A stretch of DNA of 64,000 nt from assembly GCA_035948315.1 (NCBI GenBank), contig DASZJG010000056.1, forward strand, positions 62,001-126,000, in the 5' to 3' direction. The notes below the pieces were generated by a model. It ran no database searches and was not told the DNA's origin. It saw nothing but the letters and a program-made list of their open reading frames with translations. Below, in pieces: positions 8,401 to 17,560 of this stretch. The stretch comes from CAJCJE01 sp035948315. GTDB lineage: Bacteria > Actinomycetota > Actinomycetes > Mycobacteriales > Pseudonocardiaceae. Position numbers and translations under genes: made by a program. Position 1 is the stretch's first letter; each line of letters starts with the position of its first letter.

Positions 8401-11400
8401 GGCAGCTGCACGCTCGGTTCGGTGAAATCGCAGATCGGCCATACCAAGTGCGCGGCGGGGCTGGCCGGGTTGATCAAGTCCGCGTTGGCCCTGCACCACG
8501 GGGTGCGGCCGCCGACCGCCTCGATCACCGCGCCGAATCCGGCGTGGCGCGCGGATGCCAGCCCCTTCGTCTTCCGGGCCGACGCCGCCCCGTGGCCTGC
8601 CGCGCCCGCGGATCGGATCGCGGGCGTGAGCGCGTTCGGTTTCGGTGGCACGAACTTCCACGCCGTCCTGCTCGGGCACCCCTCGGCCGAACTCGTCCAG
8701 CACGGCACGCCCGCGTGGCCGGTCGAGCTGTTCACCTTCCGCGGCGAGGATCGACAAGCGGTGCTGGCCGAGGTGACCTGGCTGCGCGAGCTGATCGCGG
8801 GCAACGGTCGCCACTGGCGGTTGCGCGACCTCGCCCACACCGCGGCCTGCCGGGCCGACCGGGGACCTGCGCCGGTCGCGCTCGCCCTGCTGGCGACCGA
8901 CGTCGACGATCTGGACGAGAAGCTGGCCGCGGCACTGGCCGGCGCGTCCGATCCGGCGCGGGGAATCTTCGTCGCGGGCGAGCCGCGTTCCGGTGAGCCG
9001 GGCAAACTGGCTGTGCTGTTTCCCGGCCAGGGCAGCCAATATCCCGGGATGCTCGCCGAACTGTTCGTCGCGTTTCCCGAGTTGCGCGGGTTCGCTCCCG
9101 ACGACGACGCGGTGACCGCCGCGATGTTCCCGCCGAGCGCCTTCGACGACGTGGCGCGCCAGCGGCAGCGGGATCGGTTGCGGGACACCAGGATCGCGCA
9201 GCCCGCGCTCGGCATGACCGGCCTCGCCGTGGCACACCTGTTGTCCCGCCTCGGCATCGCCCCGGACATGATGGCCGGACACAGTTACGGTGAGCTGATC
9301 GCGTTGGCCGCGGCCGGTTCGTTCGGCCCGGGGACGCTCGCCGCCCTGAGCGCGGCGCGCGCGGCCGCGATCCTGGCCGAGAGCGACGAGGATCCCGGTG
9401 CGATGGCCGCCGTCGCCGCGGGTCCGGACGCGGTCCGGCAGGCGCTCACCGATGCGGGGCTGGCCGACGCGGTGGTGTTGGCGAACCACAACGCGCCACG
9501 TCAAGTAGTGCTCTCCGGTCCGACACCGCTGGTCGATCAGGCGTTGCGCGCTCTGCGCGACGCTGGCCTGTCCGCCAAGAAACTCGTTGTCGGCTGCGCA
9601 TTCCACACCCCGGCGCTGGGCGCGGCCGGAGCGCGCTTCGCCGAGACGCTGGCCGGCAGCCGGATCGAGGCGCCCCGGATACCGGTGTGGTCCAACGAAA
9701 CGGCTCGGCGATACCCGTCGGAGGCGCGGGCGGTGCGGGCCGGACTCGCAGACCAGATCAGCGCGCCGGTTCGGTTCGTCGAGCAGATCGAGGCGATGTA
9801 CGCCGACGGCGCGCGCGTGTTCTTCGAGGCAGGCCCCGGCCGGGTGCTCGGCAGGCTGGTCAGCGCGATCCTCGGCGACCGCAGGCACGACGTGGTCAGC
9901 TGTGAAGGCCCGGCCGGCGGTGGTCTGCGCGGTTTCCTTGCCGCGCTTGCCCAACTGGCCGTCGCGGGTGTCGAACTGCGCACCGGGTGGTTGACCTCGG
10001 GACGGGGCGCGGTGGACGTGAGCGGGCTCGTTGCCGAGCCAAGGCCGGGTTGGACCGTCGATGGTCAGCTGGTGCGCACCGTCGACGGCACGCCCGTCCC
10101 CGGCGGTCTGCGACCAGCGAGGCGAGTGGAGGAGATGACGATGTCATCGGATGGTCGCGATGCGGTGGTCGCAGACTTCCTGCGCACCAGCCGGGAGCTG
10201 ATCGCGGCGCAGCGGGAGGTCGTACTCGGCTTCCTAGGCGCGTCGCCGGTTCCGGCACCGGCGCGGCTGGAACCGTCGGCACCGCCAGTTGCGGTGCCCG
10301 AACCGGTCACTCCCTCGGCCGACGGGCTGACCACCGTGATCGCGCTGATCGCTCAGCGGACCGGTTACCCGACCGAACTGATCGATCCCGATCTGGACCT
10401 CGAAGCCGACCTGAGCATCGACTCGATCAAACGAACCGAGCTGGCCGGTGAGCTGTGCACCCGGTTCGGCCGCAGCGCCACCGACTCCCGGTTCGACGAG
10501 TTGGTCCGGGCGCGCACCGCACGGGCGATGGCCGACTGGTTCGACGGGAACGAAAAGCCGATCGAGCCGGCACTCACCGGCACTGCCCCTCGGCGGTTCG
10601 TGCAGCGGCTGGTCGACAGCGACTCCGACGCGCCTGCCGTACTGGACGGGCAACACATCGTGCTGGTCGGTGGCGGGCAGGACCTCGCCGACGCCGTCGT
10701 GGCGCGGCTCAACGCCGACGGCGCCCGGACGACCGTCACCGACGGCACCATTCCCGCTGACGCACCGGTCGACGGCGTGGTTTTCCTCGACGCCCTCGGT
10801 GCCTGCGACGATCACGTGCTGCCAGGCGCGTTCTCGACGTTCCGCTCGGCCCTGGCCCGCGCGCCGAGGTGGTTGCTGGCGGTGGCGTCGGACGGTTCGA
10901 CGCGAGCGGCCGGTTTGCGTGGCCTGTTCCGCGCCATCGCGGTCGAGTATCCGGACACGGCCAGCCGGCTGGTCGAGGTCTCCCCCGCCATCCCGGCCGA
11001 CGAGATCGCCGCGCTCATCCGGCACGAGCTGCCCGCGAACGCCGGGCAGCCGGTGGTCATCATCGGCGACGACCGGCGCCGCCGGGCATTCGACCTGGTC
11101 GGGACCGAACTCGACGCGCCGGCCCAGGACGTCGGGTCGCTCGGGTTGACCCAGGACTCGGTGGTGTTGCTGGTCGGCGGGGCTCGCGGCATCACCGCCC
11201 GGGTCGCCCGGGCGCTGGCAGAGGGCTGCGGTTGCCGCATCGAACTCGTCGGCCGCAGCGACCCCGGTGAACCCGAAGACCCGGCGACCGCGTCAGCGAC
11301 CGACCTGACCGCGTTGCGGGCCGCGTTGGCTGGGCTCGGCCACACCGACCCGGCCACGATCGAACGGATGGCCCGACGCATCGTGACCGGCAGGGAGGTC

Positions 11401-12000
11401 AACGCCACCCTCGCCGAACTCGAGCGGGCCGGTGGCGTGGCGCGCTACCACTGCCTCGATGTGCGCGACGGTCAGGCGCTTCGCCAGTTGGTCAAGCAGC
11501 TCTACACCGAACACGGCCGGATCGACGCCGTGGTCTACGCCGCGGGCGTGATCGAGGACCGGTCGATCGCCGACAAGGACGACGAGTCCTTCGCGCGCGT
11601 TTTCGGCACCAAAGTGGACGGTTGCACTGCACTGCTCGCCGAGCTGGCGGAGCTCCCGGAGGCACCCCGGTTCGTGGTGCTGTTCGGCAGTATCGCCGCG
11701 GTCACCGGGAACCGCGGCCAGGCCGACTACGCAGCGGGCAACGACGCGCTGGAACGCCTCGGCACCGAATGGGCCGCCCGCACGGGGCAACGGGCGTTGA
11801 CCGTCCATTGGGGACCGTGGGCACCCGGTGCCGAGCACGGTGGCATGGTGGGCACCGAGCTCGCCCGCGACTATGTTCGTCGCGGTATCGCGATGATCGA
11901 TCCCGATGCCGGGGTCGCCTGCCTGGTCCGGGAGCTCGCCGCGGGCCCGTCGGAGCTCCGCTCGGTCGTGTACACCGCGGCCACGTCGTTGGCCAGGTGA
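5404..12000 (+). CDS. PUFA-synthase-like type I PKS: ER-ER-KS-AT-ACP-KR
   Basis: The product is 2198 residues. Two nitronate-monooxygenase-type (PfaD-like) flavin TIM barrels come first: about 1-225, with GNEAGGRVSEFG, and about 260-630, with VAQGPMTRVSD and GAECGGHVGP. The ketosynthase spans about 650-1090, with active Cys838 in VDAACAAS and His973 and His1013. The acyltransferase spans about 1200-1510, with Ser1294 in AGHSYGE. A single ACP has Ser1674 in LSIDSIKRTEL, the DSIK form seen in PUFA synthases. The ketoreductase spans about 1915-2190, with GGARGI and Tyr2109. There is no DH here; it sits on the next protein. PfaD enoyl reductases are normally separate or C-terminal, so two at the N-terminus is unusual. 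It likely iterates to build a reduced lipid chain. The product is unknown. Confidence 0.85.
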   Translation: MEVRRRERDLVIGVDPLGRPAARLCASVSGCGGLGVLDLGAGDQAARTELELALRWTTGPIGIRVAEGCALDPGALRAELGDRADLVDTVVLGWGAPWRIEEIPQRILVEVTTVDEALRAAESGADGLIARGNEAGGRVSEFGSFVLLQRLLAADAVQLPIWLCGGIGPRTAAAAIAGGAAGVVLDTQFALLPEAELPAEAAAVIAASDGTDTITSAGHRALPTRRDPDRHLPIGQDAGLATRFVTEFGTVARSVRAVRGAILDSVGDEERPVLAPGSALATALGVDLPVAQGPMTRVSDQAGFAASVAEHGALPFIALALATEEQTRTMVRQTKAALGERPWGVGILGFAPEEVRAAQLAVIHEIRPTAALIAGGHPGQAKALEDAGISTFLHVASPELLRQFLDAGARKFVFEGAECGGHVGPRSSFSLWETQLGVIQRHLDNGGDATELQVLFAGGVHDPRSGAMVSALVAPLAREGASIGVLMGTGYLFTEEAVEHGAVRAVFQQQALAADATALLETAPGHATRCLPSPFVDTFRATREELIARGLPQREVWAELEALNIGRLRIASKGLRRDDAGLVGVSDAEQVAQGLFMAGQVATLRSSVTTIAALHEGVTIGAETFRADRNDVLRAELEITRPADGSAPQPLDVAIVGMAGVFPGAPDLDTFWTNIVGNIDSVTEVPAHRWDPATYYAEGGRGGARTPSKWGGFLPEIPFDALRFGIPPTTLAAIEPVQLLALEVSARALVDAGYGEGGFDRSRTSVVFGAEAGSDLAGATTLRTVLPSYLGTIPVELDEQLPTLTEDSFAGSLVNVIAGRIANRLDLGGANYTVDAACAASLAAVDVACKELVARSSDLVLCGGADLHNAIHDYLMFASVGALSATGRCRTFDESADGIALGEGVACVVLKRLADAERDGDRIYAVIKGVGAASDGKSLGLTAPRPDGQRRALERAYRAAGCSPANVGLLEAHGTGTVVGDRTELTTLNEVFLDAGATAGSCTLGSVKSQIGHTKCAAGLAGLIKSALALHHGVRPPTASITAPNPAWRADASPFVFRADAAPWPAAPADRIAGVSAFGFGGTNFHAVLLGHPSAELVQHGTPAWPVELFTFRGEDRQAVLAEVTWLRELIAGNGRHWRLRDLAHTAACRADRGPAPVALALLATDVDDLDEKLAAALAGASDPARGIFVAGEPRSGEPGKLAVLFPGQGSQYPGMLAELFVAFPELRGFAPDDDAVTAAMFPPSAFDDVARQRQRDRLRDTRIAQPALGMTGLAVAHLLSRLGIAPDMMAGHSYGELIALAAAGSFGPGTLAALSAARAAAILAESDEDPGAMAAVAAGPDAVRQALTDAGLADAVVLANHNAPRQVVLSGPTPLVDQALRALRDAGLSAKKLVVGCAFHTPALGAAGARFAETLAGSRIEAPRIPVWSNETARRYPSEARAVRAGLADQISAPVRFVEQIEAMYADGARVFFEAGPGRVLGRLVSAILGDRRHDVVSCEGPAGGGLRGFLAALAQLAVAGVELRTGWLTSGRGAVDVSGLVAEPRPGWTVDGQLVRTVDGTPVPGGLRPARRVEEMTMSSDGRDAVVADFLRTSRELIAAQREVVLGFLGASPVPAPARLEPSAPPVAVPEPVTPSADGLTTVIALIAQRTGYPTELIDPDLDLEADLSIDSIKRTELAGELCTRFGRSATDSRFDELVRARTARAMADWFDGNEKPIEPALTGTAPRRFVQRLVDSDSDAPAVLDGQHIVLVGGGQDLADAVVARLNADGARTTVTDGTIPADAPVDGVVFLDALGACDDHVLPGAFSTFRSALARAPRWLLAVASDGSTRAAGLRGLFRAIAVEYPDTASRLVEVSPAIPADEIAALIRHELPANAGQPVVIIGDDRRRRAFDLVGTELDAPAQDVGSLGLTQDSVVLLVGGARGITARVARALAEGCGCRIELVGRSDPGEPEDPATASATDLTALRAALAGLGHTDPATIERMARRIVTGREVNATLAELERAGGVARYHCLDVRDGQALRQLVKQLYTEHGRIDAVVYAAGVIEDRSIADKDDESFARVFGTKVDGCTALLAELAELPEAPRFVVLFGSIAAVTGNRGQADYAAGNDALERLGTEWAARTGQRALTVHWGPWAPGAEHGGMVGTELARDYVRRGIAMIDPDAGVACLVRELAAGPSELRSVVYTAATSLAR

Positions 12001-12006
12001 CGGGCG

Positions 12007-14523
12007 GTGGCCATCCTACGGCTCGCCGCAGACAGTCGCGACGAACTCCTTGCTCTGCTGGCGAAGCCCAGCACGCCGGAACCGGCCCGGGGGCGGTCGG
12101 CCTTCCGGCTGGGCATCGTCGACCCGACCGAGAAGAAGCGCGCGTTGGCGCGCAAGGTCATCACGGGGGGCAAACCCTGGCGAGGCCGCAACGACGTCTG
12201 GTTCAGCTCGGCACCGCTGCTCGCCGCGCCCGGCACCGGCATGGCGTTCGTCTTCCCCGGTCTGGAAGCGGAATTCGCGCCCCAGATCACGGACGTCGCC
12301 GAGTGGCTCGGCGTGCCACCCCCGGTGCTGGCCGATTCGTCGATCGGGACGCACGCGGCGAGCGTGGTCTCCGTCGGCAGGTTGCTGGCCGAGGCACTGG
12401 GCAGGCTGGCGGTGTGGCCGGACGCGCTCGCCGGGCACAGCGTCGGTGAATGGGCGGCGATGATCGCTGGCGGTATCTTCTCCGGCGCCGAGTTCGACGA
12501 GATGCTGGCGCGCACGGACCTGGACGCGATCCGGGTGCCCGGGGTCCAGTTCGCGGTGCTCGGCTGCGGCGTCGAGCAGGTCCGCGGCGAACTCGCCGGA
12601 CGAGCGGGTGTGGTGGTCTCGCACGACAACTCGACCAACCAGACCGTCGCATGTGGACCGGACGCGGCAGTCGCCGACCTCATCGACACCCTGCGGGATC
12701 AGGGCATCATCTGCCAGATCCTGCCGTTCCGGTCGGGGTTCCACACCCCCATGCTCAAGCCGTATCTTGCGCCGTTCGAAGCCGGTGTGCCCAGCCTGCG
12801 CATCACCAGGGCGACGATACCGGTCTGGTCGGCGACCACCGCCGCGCCGTTCCCGGACGACCACAACGCCATTCGCGAGTTGTCCGTGCGGCATCTGCTC
12901 GAACCGGTCCAGTTCCGCACCCTGATCAGGGCCATGCACGCGGCGGGAACGACCGTGTTCGTCCAGGTGGGCGCCGGTCAACTCGGTTCGCTGATCGACG
13001 ACACCCTGGCCGACGTCGAGCACCTGACCGTCGCCGCGAACTCGGCACATCGAGGCGGCCTCGACCAACTGCGCAGGCTGCTCACCGCGCTGTGGGTCGA
13101 AGGAGCCGACCCGGACTTCGCCGCGCTCGAACCGCGAACGGAACCCGTACCCATACCCGGTTCGGCCGAGCCGCTGGCCCGGCTGCGTGCGCTGGGCTCC
13201 CGGCTCCCGGTCGCGCGGGAATTCGCCGCGCTACTCGACGACATGGCCGGTTCGGTGGCAACGGTCCTCGCCGCCGCCGACCGCACCGAATCGGACACCA
13301 GCCTTTCGGTGTCCAGCACCACGATGCCCTACCTGCTCGACCACTGTTTCGTGCCGCAACGGGCCGGCTGGCCGGAGGTGGCCGACCGCAGGCCGGTGAT
13401 GCCCGCGACGACCATCCTCGCGCACCTGATGGCACTGGCGCAGGCGCACGCCCCAGGGCAGCGCGCGATCGGCGTCGAGGATCTCCGGTTCGATCGCTGG
13501 CTGATCGCCGAGCCCGCCGTCCAACTCGCCGTGCGAGTGCGTCGGGTTGGTGCGGACCGTGTCCGGGTCGCGCTGGGTGACTATGCCGAAGGCGTGGTAC
13601 TGCTCGGCCCGGACTATCCAGTCGACGTATCCCCTGCCTGGCAACCGGAAGCCGACGAACGACCACCGGCGCTGAGCGCCGAGGACCTCTACCGGCAGCG
13701 GTGGATGTTCCACGGTCCGCGATTCCAGGCGGTCACCGCCTCCACCGCCATTTCCGATTCCGGTATCCGCGGCGAGCTGACCGTGCCGACCGCGCCAGGG
13801 GCGTTGTTGGACGGTGTCGGCCAACTGCTCGGCCAATGGCTGGTGGAGCGCCATCCGACGCGGTGGATCGCGTTTCCCACCCGGATGCGCCAGGTCCGCC
13901 AGCACGCGGCGCTGCCACCGGCCGGAACCAGGGTGGCGTGCTCGGTCCGGGTTCGGACGCTGACCGAGGACACCGTCGAGGCGGACGCCCGGCTGACCTG
14001 CGGCGGCCGACCGCTGGTATCGATCACCGGCTGGTGCGACCGACGGTTCGACAGCGGGCCGCGGGCCGCTGCCGTGCACCGGTTCCCGGAACACAACACG
14101 CTCTCCGAACAGCGACCGGGTGGCTGGTGGGTCATGCTCGAGAGTTCCCCGAGCCTGGCCACGCGCGAGTTCTACCTGCGCAAGTACCTCGGCGGAGCGG
14201 AACACCGGGAATATGAGACCTGCCCGCCACCCGAGCGCCGCGAGTGGTTGCTGCGGCGGATCGTGATCAAGGACGCGGTACGCGGCTGGCTGTGGGAGCA
14301 CGGCTCCGGCCCGTTGTTCCCGGCCGAGATCGCGGTCGACGACTCGCACCGGACCACGGTGTCCGGCAGGCACGGATTGCGACTGCCCGAGCTCAACGTG
14401 GCCGTCGCGGTGGCGCGGCGCGTCGCGGTGGCGGTCGTCGGCGACACGACGTTGATCGGCACCGCGCTGCACACCGAAATGGCCGCCTTGGACCAGGGAC
14501 GAGTGAAGGAGTTTCGCCAGTGA
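12007..14523 (+). CDS. PKS partner protein: AT-DH with PPTase-like C-terminal region
   Basis: The product is 838 residues. The acyltransferase fold has Ser145 in LAGHSVGEWAAM and His246 in SGFHTP. A double-hotdog dehydratase follows at about 435-690: His446 lies in YLLDHCF and Asp602 in LLDGVGQLL, the usual His and Asp of the two halves. The last 110 residues (RRIVIKDAVRGWLW at 750-763, then a FPAEIAVDDS segment) resemble the Lys-containing helix of Sfp-type phosphopantetheinyl transferases fused to some iterative PKSs. The SxSH-type motif is not recognisable, so activity is doubtful. It starts 6 bp after the PKS stop and overlaps the ACP start by 4 bp. It should supply dehydration and perhaps chain loading or transfer in trans. 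Confidence 0.75.
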   Translation: MAILRLAADSRDELLALLAKPSTPEPARGRSAFRLGIVDPTEKKRALARKVITGGKPWRGRNDVWFSSAPLLAAPGTGMAFVFPGLEAEFAPQITDVAEWLGVPPPVLADSSIGTHAASVVSVGRLLAEALGRLAVWPDALAGHSVGEWAAMIAGGIFSGAEFDEMLARTDLDAIRVPGVQFAVLGCGVEQVRGELAGRAGVVVSHDNSTNQTVACGPDAAVADLIDTLRDQGIICQILPFRSGFHTPMLKPYLAPFEAGVPSLRITRATIPVWSATTAAPFPDDHNAIRELSVRHLLEPVQFRTLIRAMHAAGTTVFVQVGAGQLGSLIDDTLADVEHLTVAANSAHRGGLDQLRRLLTALWVEGADPDFAALEPRTEPVPIPGSAEPLARLRALGSRLPVAREFAALLDDMAGSVATVLAAADRTESDTSLSVSSTTMPYLLDHCFVPQRAGWPEVADRRPVMPATTILAHLMALAQAHAPGQRAIGVEDLRFDRWLIAEPAVQLAVRVRRVGADRVRVALGDYAEGVVLLGPDYPVDVSPAWQPEADERPPALSAEDLYRQRWMFHGPRFQAVTASTAISDSGIRGELTVPTAPGALLDGVGQLLGQWLVERHPTRWIAFPTRMRQVRQHAALPPAGTRVACSVRVRTLTEDTVEADARLTCGGRPLVSITGWCDRRFDSGPRAAAVHRFPEHNTLSEQRPGGWWVMLESSPSLATREFYLRKYLGGAEHREYETCPPPERREWLLRRIVIKDAVRGWLWEHGSGPLFPAEIAVDDSHRTTVSGRHGLRLPELNVAVAVARRVAVAVVGDTTLIGTALHTEMAALDQGRVKEFRQ

Positions 14524-14807
14524 CAGCCCTCGACGAGATACGAACCATCCTGACCACGGTGCTGGGTGACTACGTCCTCGACGACGTCGAGATCACCCGC
14601 GACATGTCGTTGACCGAGGACCTCGGGTTGGAAAGCATCGACCTGGTCACCGTCGGCGCCATGTTGACGGAGCGGTACGGCAGTCAGGTCAACCTGGCGG
14701 CGTTCCTGGCCGAGATGGACATCGACGACGTGATCGCGATGAAGGTCGGCACGCTGGTCGACTTCGTGGCGGACCGGTCGGCACCCAGCCTTGCCACGGA
14801 GCGATGA
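14520..14807 (+). CDS. Free-standing acyl carrier protein
   Basis: The product is 95 residues. Ser39 in LGLESIDLVTV is the predicted phosphopantetheine site, and the surrounding helices are acidic as usual for ACPs. The GTG start at 14520 overlaps the stop of the AT-DH gene, with GAAGGAG about 10 bases upstream, so the two are translationally coupled. Its DSL-type motif differs from the DSIK type inside the PKS, suggesting a separate job such as a starter carrier or a carrier for release and glycosyl transfer. Confidence 0.85.
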   Translation: MTALDEIRTILTTVLGDYVLDDVEITRDMSLTEDLGLESIDLVTVGAMLTERYGSQVNLAAFLAEMDIDDVIAMKVGTLVDFVADRSAPSLATER

Positions 14808-14810
14808 CCA

Positions 14811-15632
14811 GTGGCGGTAGCTGTCGTCAACGACGTACTCACGCACTACGAACACATGCCTGCCCGGGACGGCACGCAGCGGTCCGCACCGAAAGTCGTG
14901 TGCGTGCACGGCCTCGGCTACGACAGCCTGGCCAGCTTCTACCTGACGCTGGCCGCGCCGCTCGCCGAAGCAGGCGTCGACGTGCTCACCTACGACCTGC
15001 GCGGCCACGGCCGCTCGCACCGGCCGGCCACCGGCTACCGGCTCGGCGACTTCGTCGACGATCTCGTCTCGCTGCTCGACCTGACGGTGGGTCCCGAGCC
15101 GGTGCACCTGGTCGGCAACTCCTTCGGTGGCACGATCGCGTTCAGCATGGCCGCGCGATACCCGCAACGGGTGCGCAGCATCGTGGCCATCGAATCGGAG
15201 CCGGCGACCGGGATCTGGTCGGCGAAGATGGGCCGCACGTTTCGCAACACGGTCGACGCGATGTCCGACGAAGCCAACCTCGCCTGGATCGCCGTGACGT
15301 TCGGCAACCACTACGCGCGGCTGACCAAAGCCGCCGCCGCCATGATCCGTTCGACCACGATCGTCGAACAGGTCGCCGCCGGTCCGCTACTCGACGAGCA
15401 GGCGCTCGCGTCGATCCGGTGCCCGGTGCTGGCCATCCTCGGCGGTGAAGGGTTTCAGAGCGACGATCTCGGTGCCCTGGGGGCGATGCTGCCGGACTGC
15501 CGCACCGAGGTGATCGACGGCCAGAACCATTCGGTGCTCGTCGAACGCCACCCGCTCGTGCGCAAGCTGCTGCTGGGCTGGCTCGCCGAACACGATCCGG
15601 TCGGGCTGCTCGCGGACGGAACGCCGCCGTGA
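14811..15632 (+). CDS. Alpha/beta hydrolase, probable thioesterase or releasing enzyme
   Basis: The product is 273 residues. The oxyanion region reads VCVHGLGYDS, the nucleophile elbow is GNSFGGT, and the catalytic His lies near the C-terminus in DGQNHSV. This is the classic alpha/beta hydrolase fold of about 270 residues. It lies 3 bp after the ACP gene, and its stop overlaps the glycosyltransferase start, so it belongs to the PKS operon. Chain release from the ACP by hydrolysis or ester formation is the likely task. A stand-alone esterase role cannot be excluded. Confidence 0.75.
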   Translation: MAVAVVNDVLTHYEHMPARDGTQRSAPKVVCVHGLGYDSLASFYLTLAAPLAEAGVDVLTYDLRGHGRSHRPATGYRLGDFVDDLVSLLDLTVGPEPVHLVGNSFGGTIAFSMAARYPQRVRSIVAIESEPATGIWSAKMGRTFRNTVDAMSDEANLAWIAVTFGNHYARLTKAAAAMIRSTTIVEQVAAGPLLDEQALASIRCPVLAILGGEGFQSDDLGALGAMLPDCRTEVIDGQNHSVLVERHPLVRKLLLGWLAEHDPVGLLADGTPP

Positions 15633-16756
15633 GCAGGTTCCTGTTCGTCGTACCGCCGTTCCTCGGCCACATCAACCCGGTCCTCCCAGTGGCCGACGAG
15701 CTCACCCGGCAGGGCCATGAGGTGGCGTGGGTCGGACGCCGCGACGCGCCGGCCATCGCGGATCGGCCGCCGGGGCTGCGCGGCTTCGCCGCGTTGAAGT
15801 TCCTCTGGGAGCAGTCGCTGATTCCGCTCGCGACCGCGATGCTGCCAGAGGTGCTGCGCGTGGCCACGGAATTCCGGCCCGACGTCGTCGTCGCGGACCA
15901 GCAGGCCCTTGCCGGCGCGCTGGCGGCCGAACATTTCGGTCTGCCGTGGGCGACCTCGGCGACCACATCGGCCGAACTGACCGACCCGCTCGGCGAACTG
16001 CCGAAGGTCCGCGACTGGTTGACCGGGCTGCTCGCCGAACTGCGGACGGCGTGCGACTGTCCGTCCACCGTGGACCTGCAGTTCTCGCCGCACCTGGTGC
16101 TGGCGTTCACCACGGCGGCACTCCTCGGCGAATCCGCCCGGCTACCCGATTCGGTCCGCTTCGTCGGCCCGGTGCGCCGAGCCGAACCCGACGACTCGGC
16201 ACTGCCCTGCCAGGAGCCCGGCCGACCGCTGGTGTTCGTCAGCCTCGGCACGGTGAACGGCGCCGCCGGCGAACGGTTCCTCGCAGCCACCGTCGAGGCC
16301 CTGCGGCTCAGACCGCACCTCCAGGCGGTCGTCGTCGATCCGACGGGGTCCATAGTGGACGTACCCCGGCAGGTGATCGTCCGGGACCGGGTCGCGCAGC
16401 TCGCGGTGCTCGCGCGGGCGAACGCCGTGGTCTGCCACGCGGGCCACAACACGGTCTGCGAGGCGCTGGGCAACGGCCTGCCGCTGGTGGTCGCGCCGAT
16501 TCGCGACGACCAGCCGATCATCGCCGACCAGGTGACTCGCGCGGGTGCCGGCATCCGGCTGCGGTTCGATCACGCAAGGGCCGCGCAAATCGGTGGCGCG
16601 ATCGACGCCGTGCTCACCGACCCGGCCTACCGCGCCAACGCGCGACGGATACAGCGTTCGTTCCAGGAAGCTGGCGGCGCCGCCACCGCGGCCCGGGAGC
16701 TGATCGGGTTAGCGGGCTCGGCGGAAGTTCCGCGCCGCGCCCGCCGCGCCGACTAG
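15629..16756 (+). CDS. GT1/MGT-family glycosyltransferase
   Basis: The product is 375 residues. The N-terminus VVPPFLGHINPVLPVADEL and the donor-site block (VVCHAGHNTVCEALGNGLP) match the macrolide-type GT1 family that moves sugars from NDP-sugars to lipids or polyketides. The HAGHNT motif is the nucleotide-binding His-containing loop. As the last gene of the operon it is the reason to think the PKS product is glycosylated. No sugar-biosynthesis genes are nearby, so a housekeeping NDP-sugar is likely used. Its 3' end overlaps the convergent permease gene by 48 bp. Confidence 0.85.
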   Translation: MSRFLFVVPPFLGHINPVLPVADELTRQGHEVAWVGRRDAPAIADRPPGLRGFAALKFLWEQSLIPLATAMLPEVLRVATEFRPDVVVADQQALAGALAAEHFGLPWATSATTSAELTDPLGELPKVRDWLTGLLAELRTACDCPSTVDLQFSPHLVLAFTTAALLGESARLPDSVRFVGPVRRAEPDDSALPCQEPGRPLVFVSLGTVNGAAGERFLAATVEALRLRPHLQAVVVDPTGSIVDVPRQVIVRDRVAQLAVLARANAVVCHAGHNTVCEALGNGLPLVVAPIRDDQPIIADQVTRAGAGIRLRFDHARAAQIGGAIDAVLTDPAYRANARRIQRSFQEAGGAATAARELIGLAGSAEVPRRARRAD

Positions 16757-17560
16757 CGCCAGCGCGAGGGTGATGCCGACCGCGGCAGCCAACGGAGCGC
16801 CCGCGGACGTGCCGGCGGTGAGCGCGCGGGTCGCGTCGATCGCGTAGGTCAGCGGATTGACCGTCGAGAGCACCCGCAGCCAGCCCGGCATGGCGGCCAC
16901 CGGCATGTAGGCACTCGAACCGAACATCAGCGGGAACATCACCACGAAGGAGATCGCCTGCATGGTCTCGGCCTTGCGCTGCCAGGTGGCGATCGCCACG
17001 AACACCCAGCCAAGACCCCAGCCGACGAGTACTGCGAGTCCGAGCGCGGTCGCGATGCTGACGACGCCGGACGGACGGAAATCCAGGAACAGCACCGCCG
17101 CGATGACCGCGACGGTGAGTTGTACGGCCAGCCGTAGCGCGTCGGAGAGCGTGCGGGCGACCAGGACGGCGAACATGCTGATCGGCATCGCGCGCAACCG
17201 GCCGACGAACCCGGTGTAGATCTCGGCCAGCACCCCGACGCCGGAACTCATCGCGGTGGTGACCGCGATGTTGATCAGTGTGGCAGGCATGAGGAAGTTG
17301 ATGTAACCGCGGTACTGGACGACCCCCGGCAGCGTGCCGATCCGGCTGAAGACCTGGCTGAACAGCAGGAGCATCACCACCGGTTGCAGCAGACCGAAGA
17401 ACACGAGGCGGTAGTCGCCGAACGCGGTCCGCAGCGACCGCCCGGCCAGCACCGCGACCTGGGTGCCGAAACCCGAGGTGCCCCAATGCTCGCCGAGCTG
17501 CGAGCGTCGCTGTTCGGCCGTGCGGACTTCTGGGTGCAGGTCGCCACGGTGCCGGTTCAC
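16709..17560 (-). CDS. ABC-2 type exporter permease (DrrB-like)
   Basis: The product is 283 residues with about six membrane segments, starting near FGDYRLVFFGLLQPVVMLLL. The late block LRVLSTVNPLTYAIDATRAL is the signature of DrrB-type ABC-2 permeases. DrrAB systems export glycosylated drugs or large lipids in actinomycetes. It shares a 4-bp ATGA overlap with the ATPase gene upstream. Convergent with the PKS-GT operon and sharing its 3' end, it is a good candidate exporter of the glycolipid. Confidence 0.85.
   Translation of the reverse strand: MNRHRGDLHPEVRTAEQRRSQLGEHWGTSGFGTQVAVLAGRSLRTAFGDYRLVFFGLLQPVVMLLLFSQVFSRIGTLPGVVQYRGYINFLMPATLINIAVTTAMSSGVGVLAEIYTGFVGRLRAMPISMFAVLVARTLSDALRLAVQLTVAVIAAVLFLDFRPSGVVSIATALGLAVLVGWGLGWVFVAIATWQRKAETMQAISFVVMFPLMFGSSAYMPVAAMPGWLRVLSTVNPLTYAIDATRALTAGTSAGAPLAAAVGITLALALVGAAGAARNFRRAR

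Noticed and set aside
4357..9954. 1865-codon open frame on the minus strand opposite the PKS
   Set aside because: Composition is Arg/Gly/His rich with no recognisable motif, and it lies antisense to well-supported SDR and PKS domains; it is an effect of GC-rich third positions.
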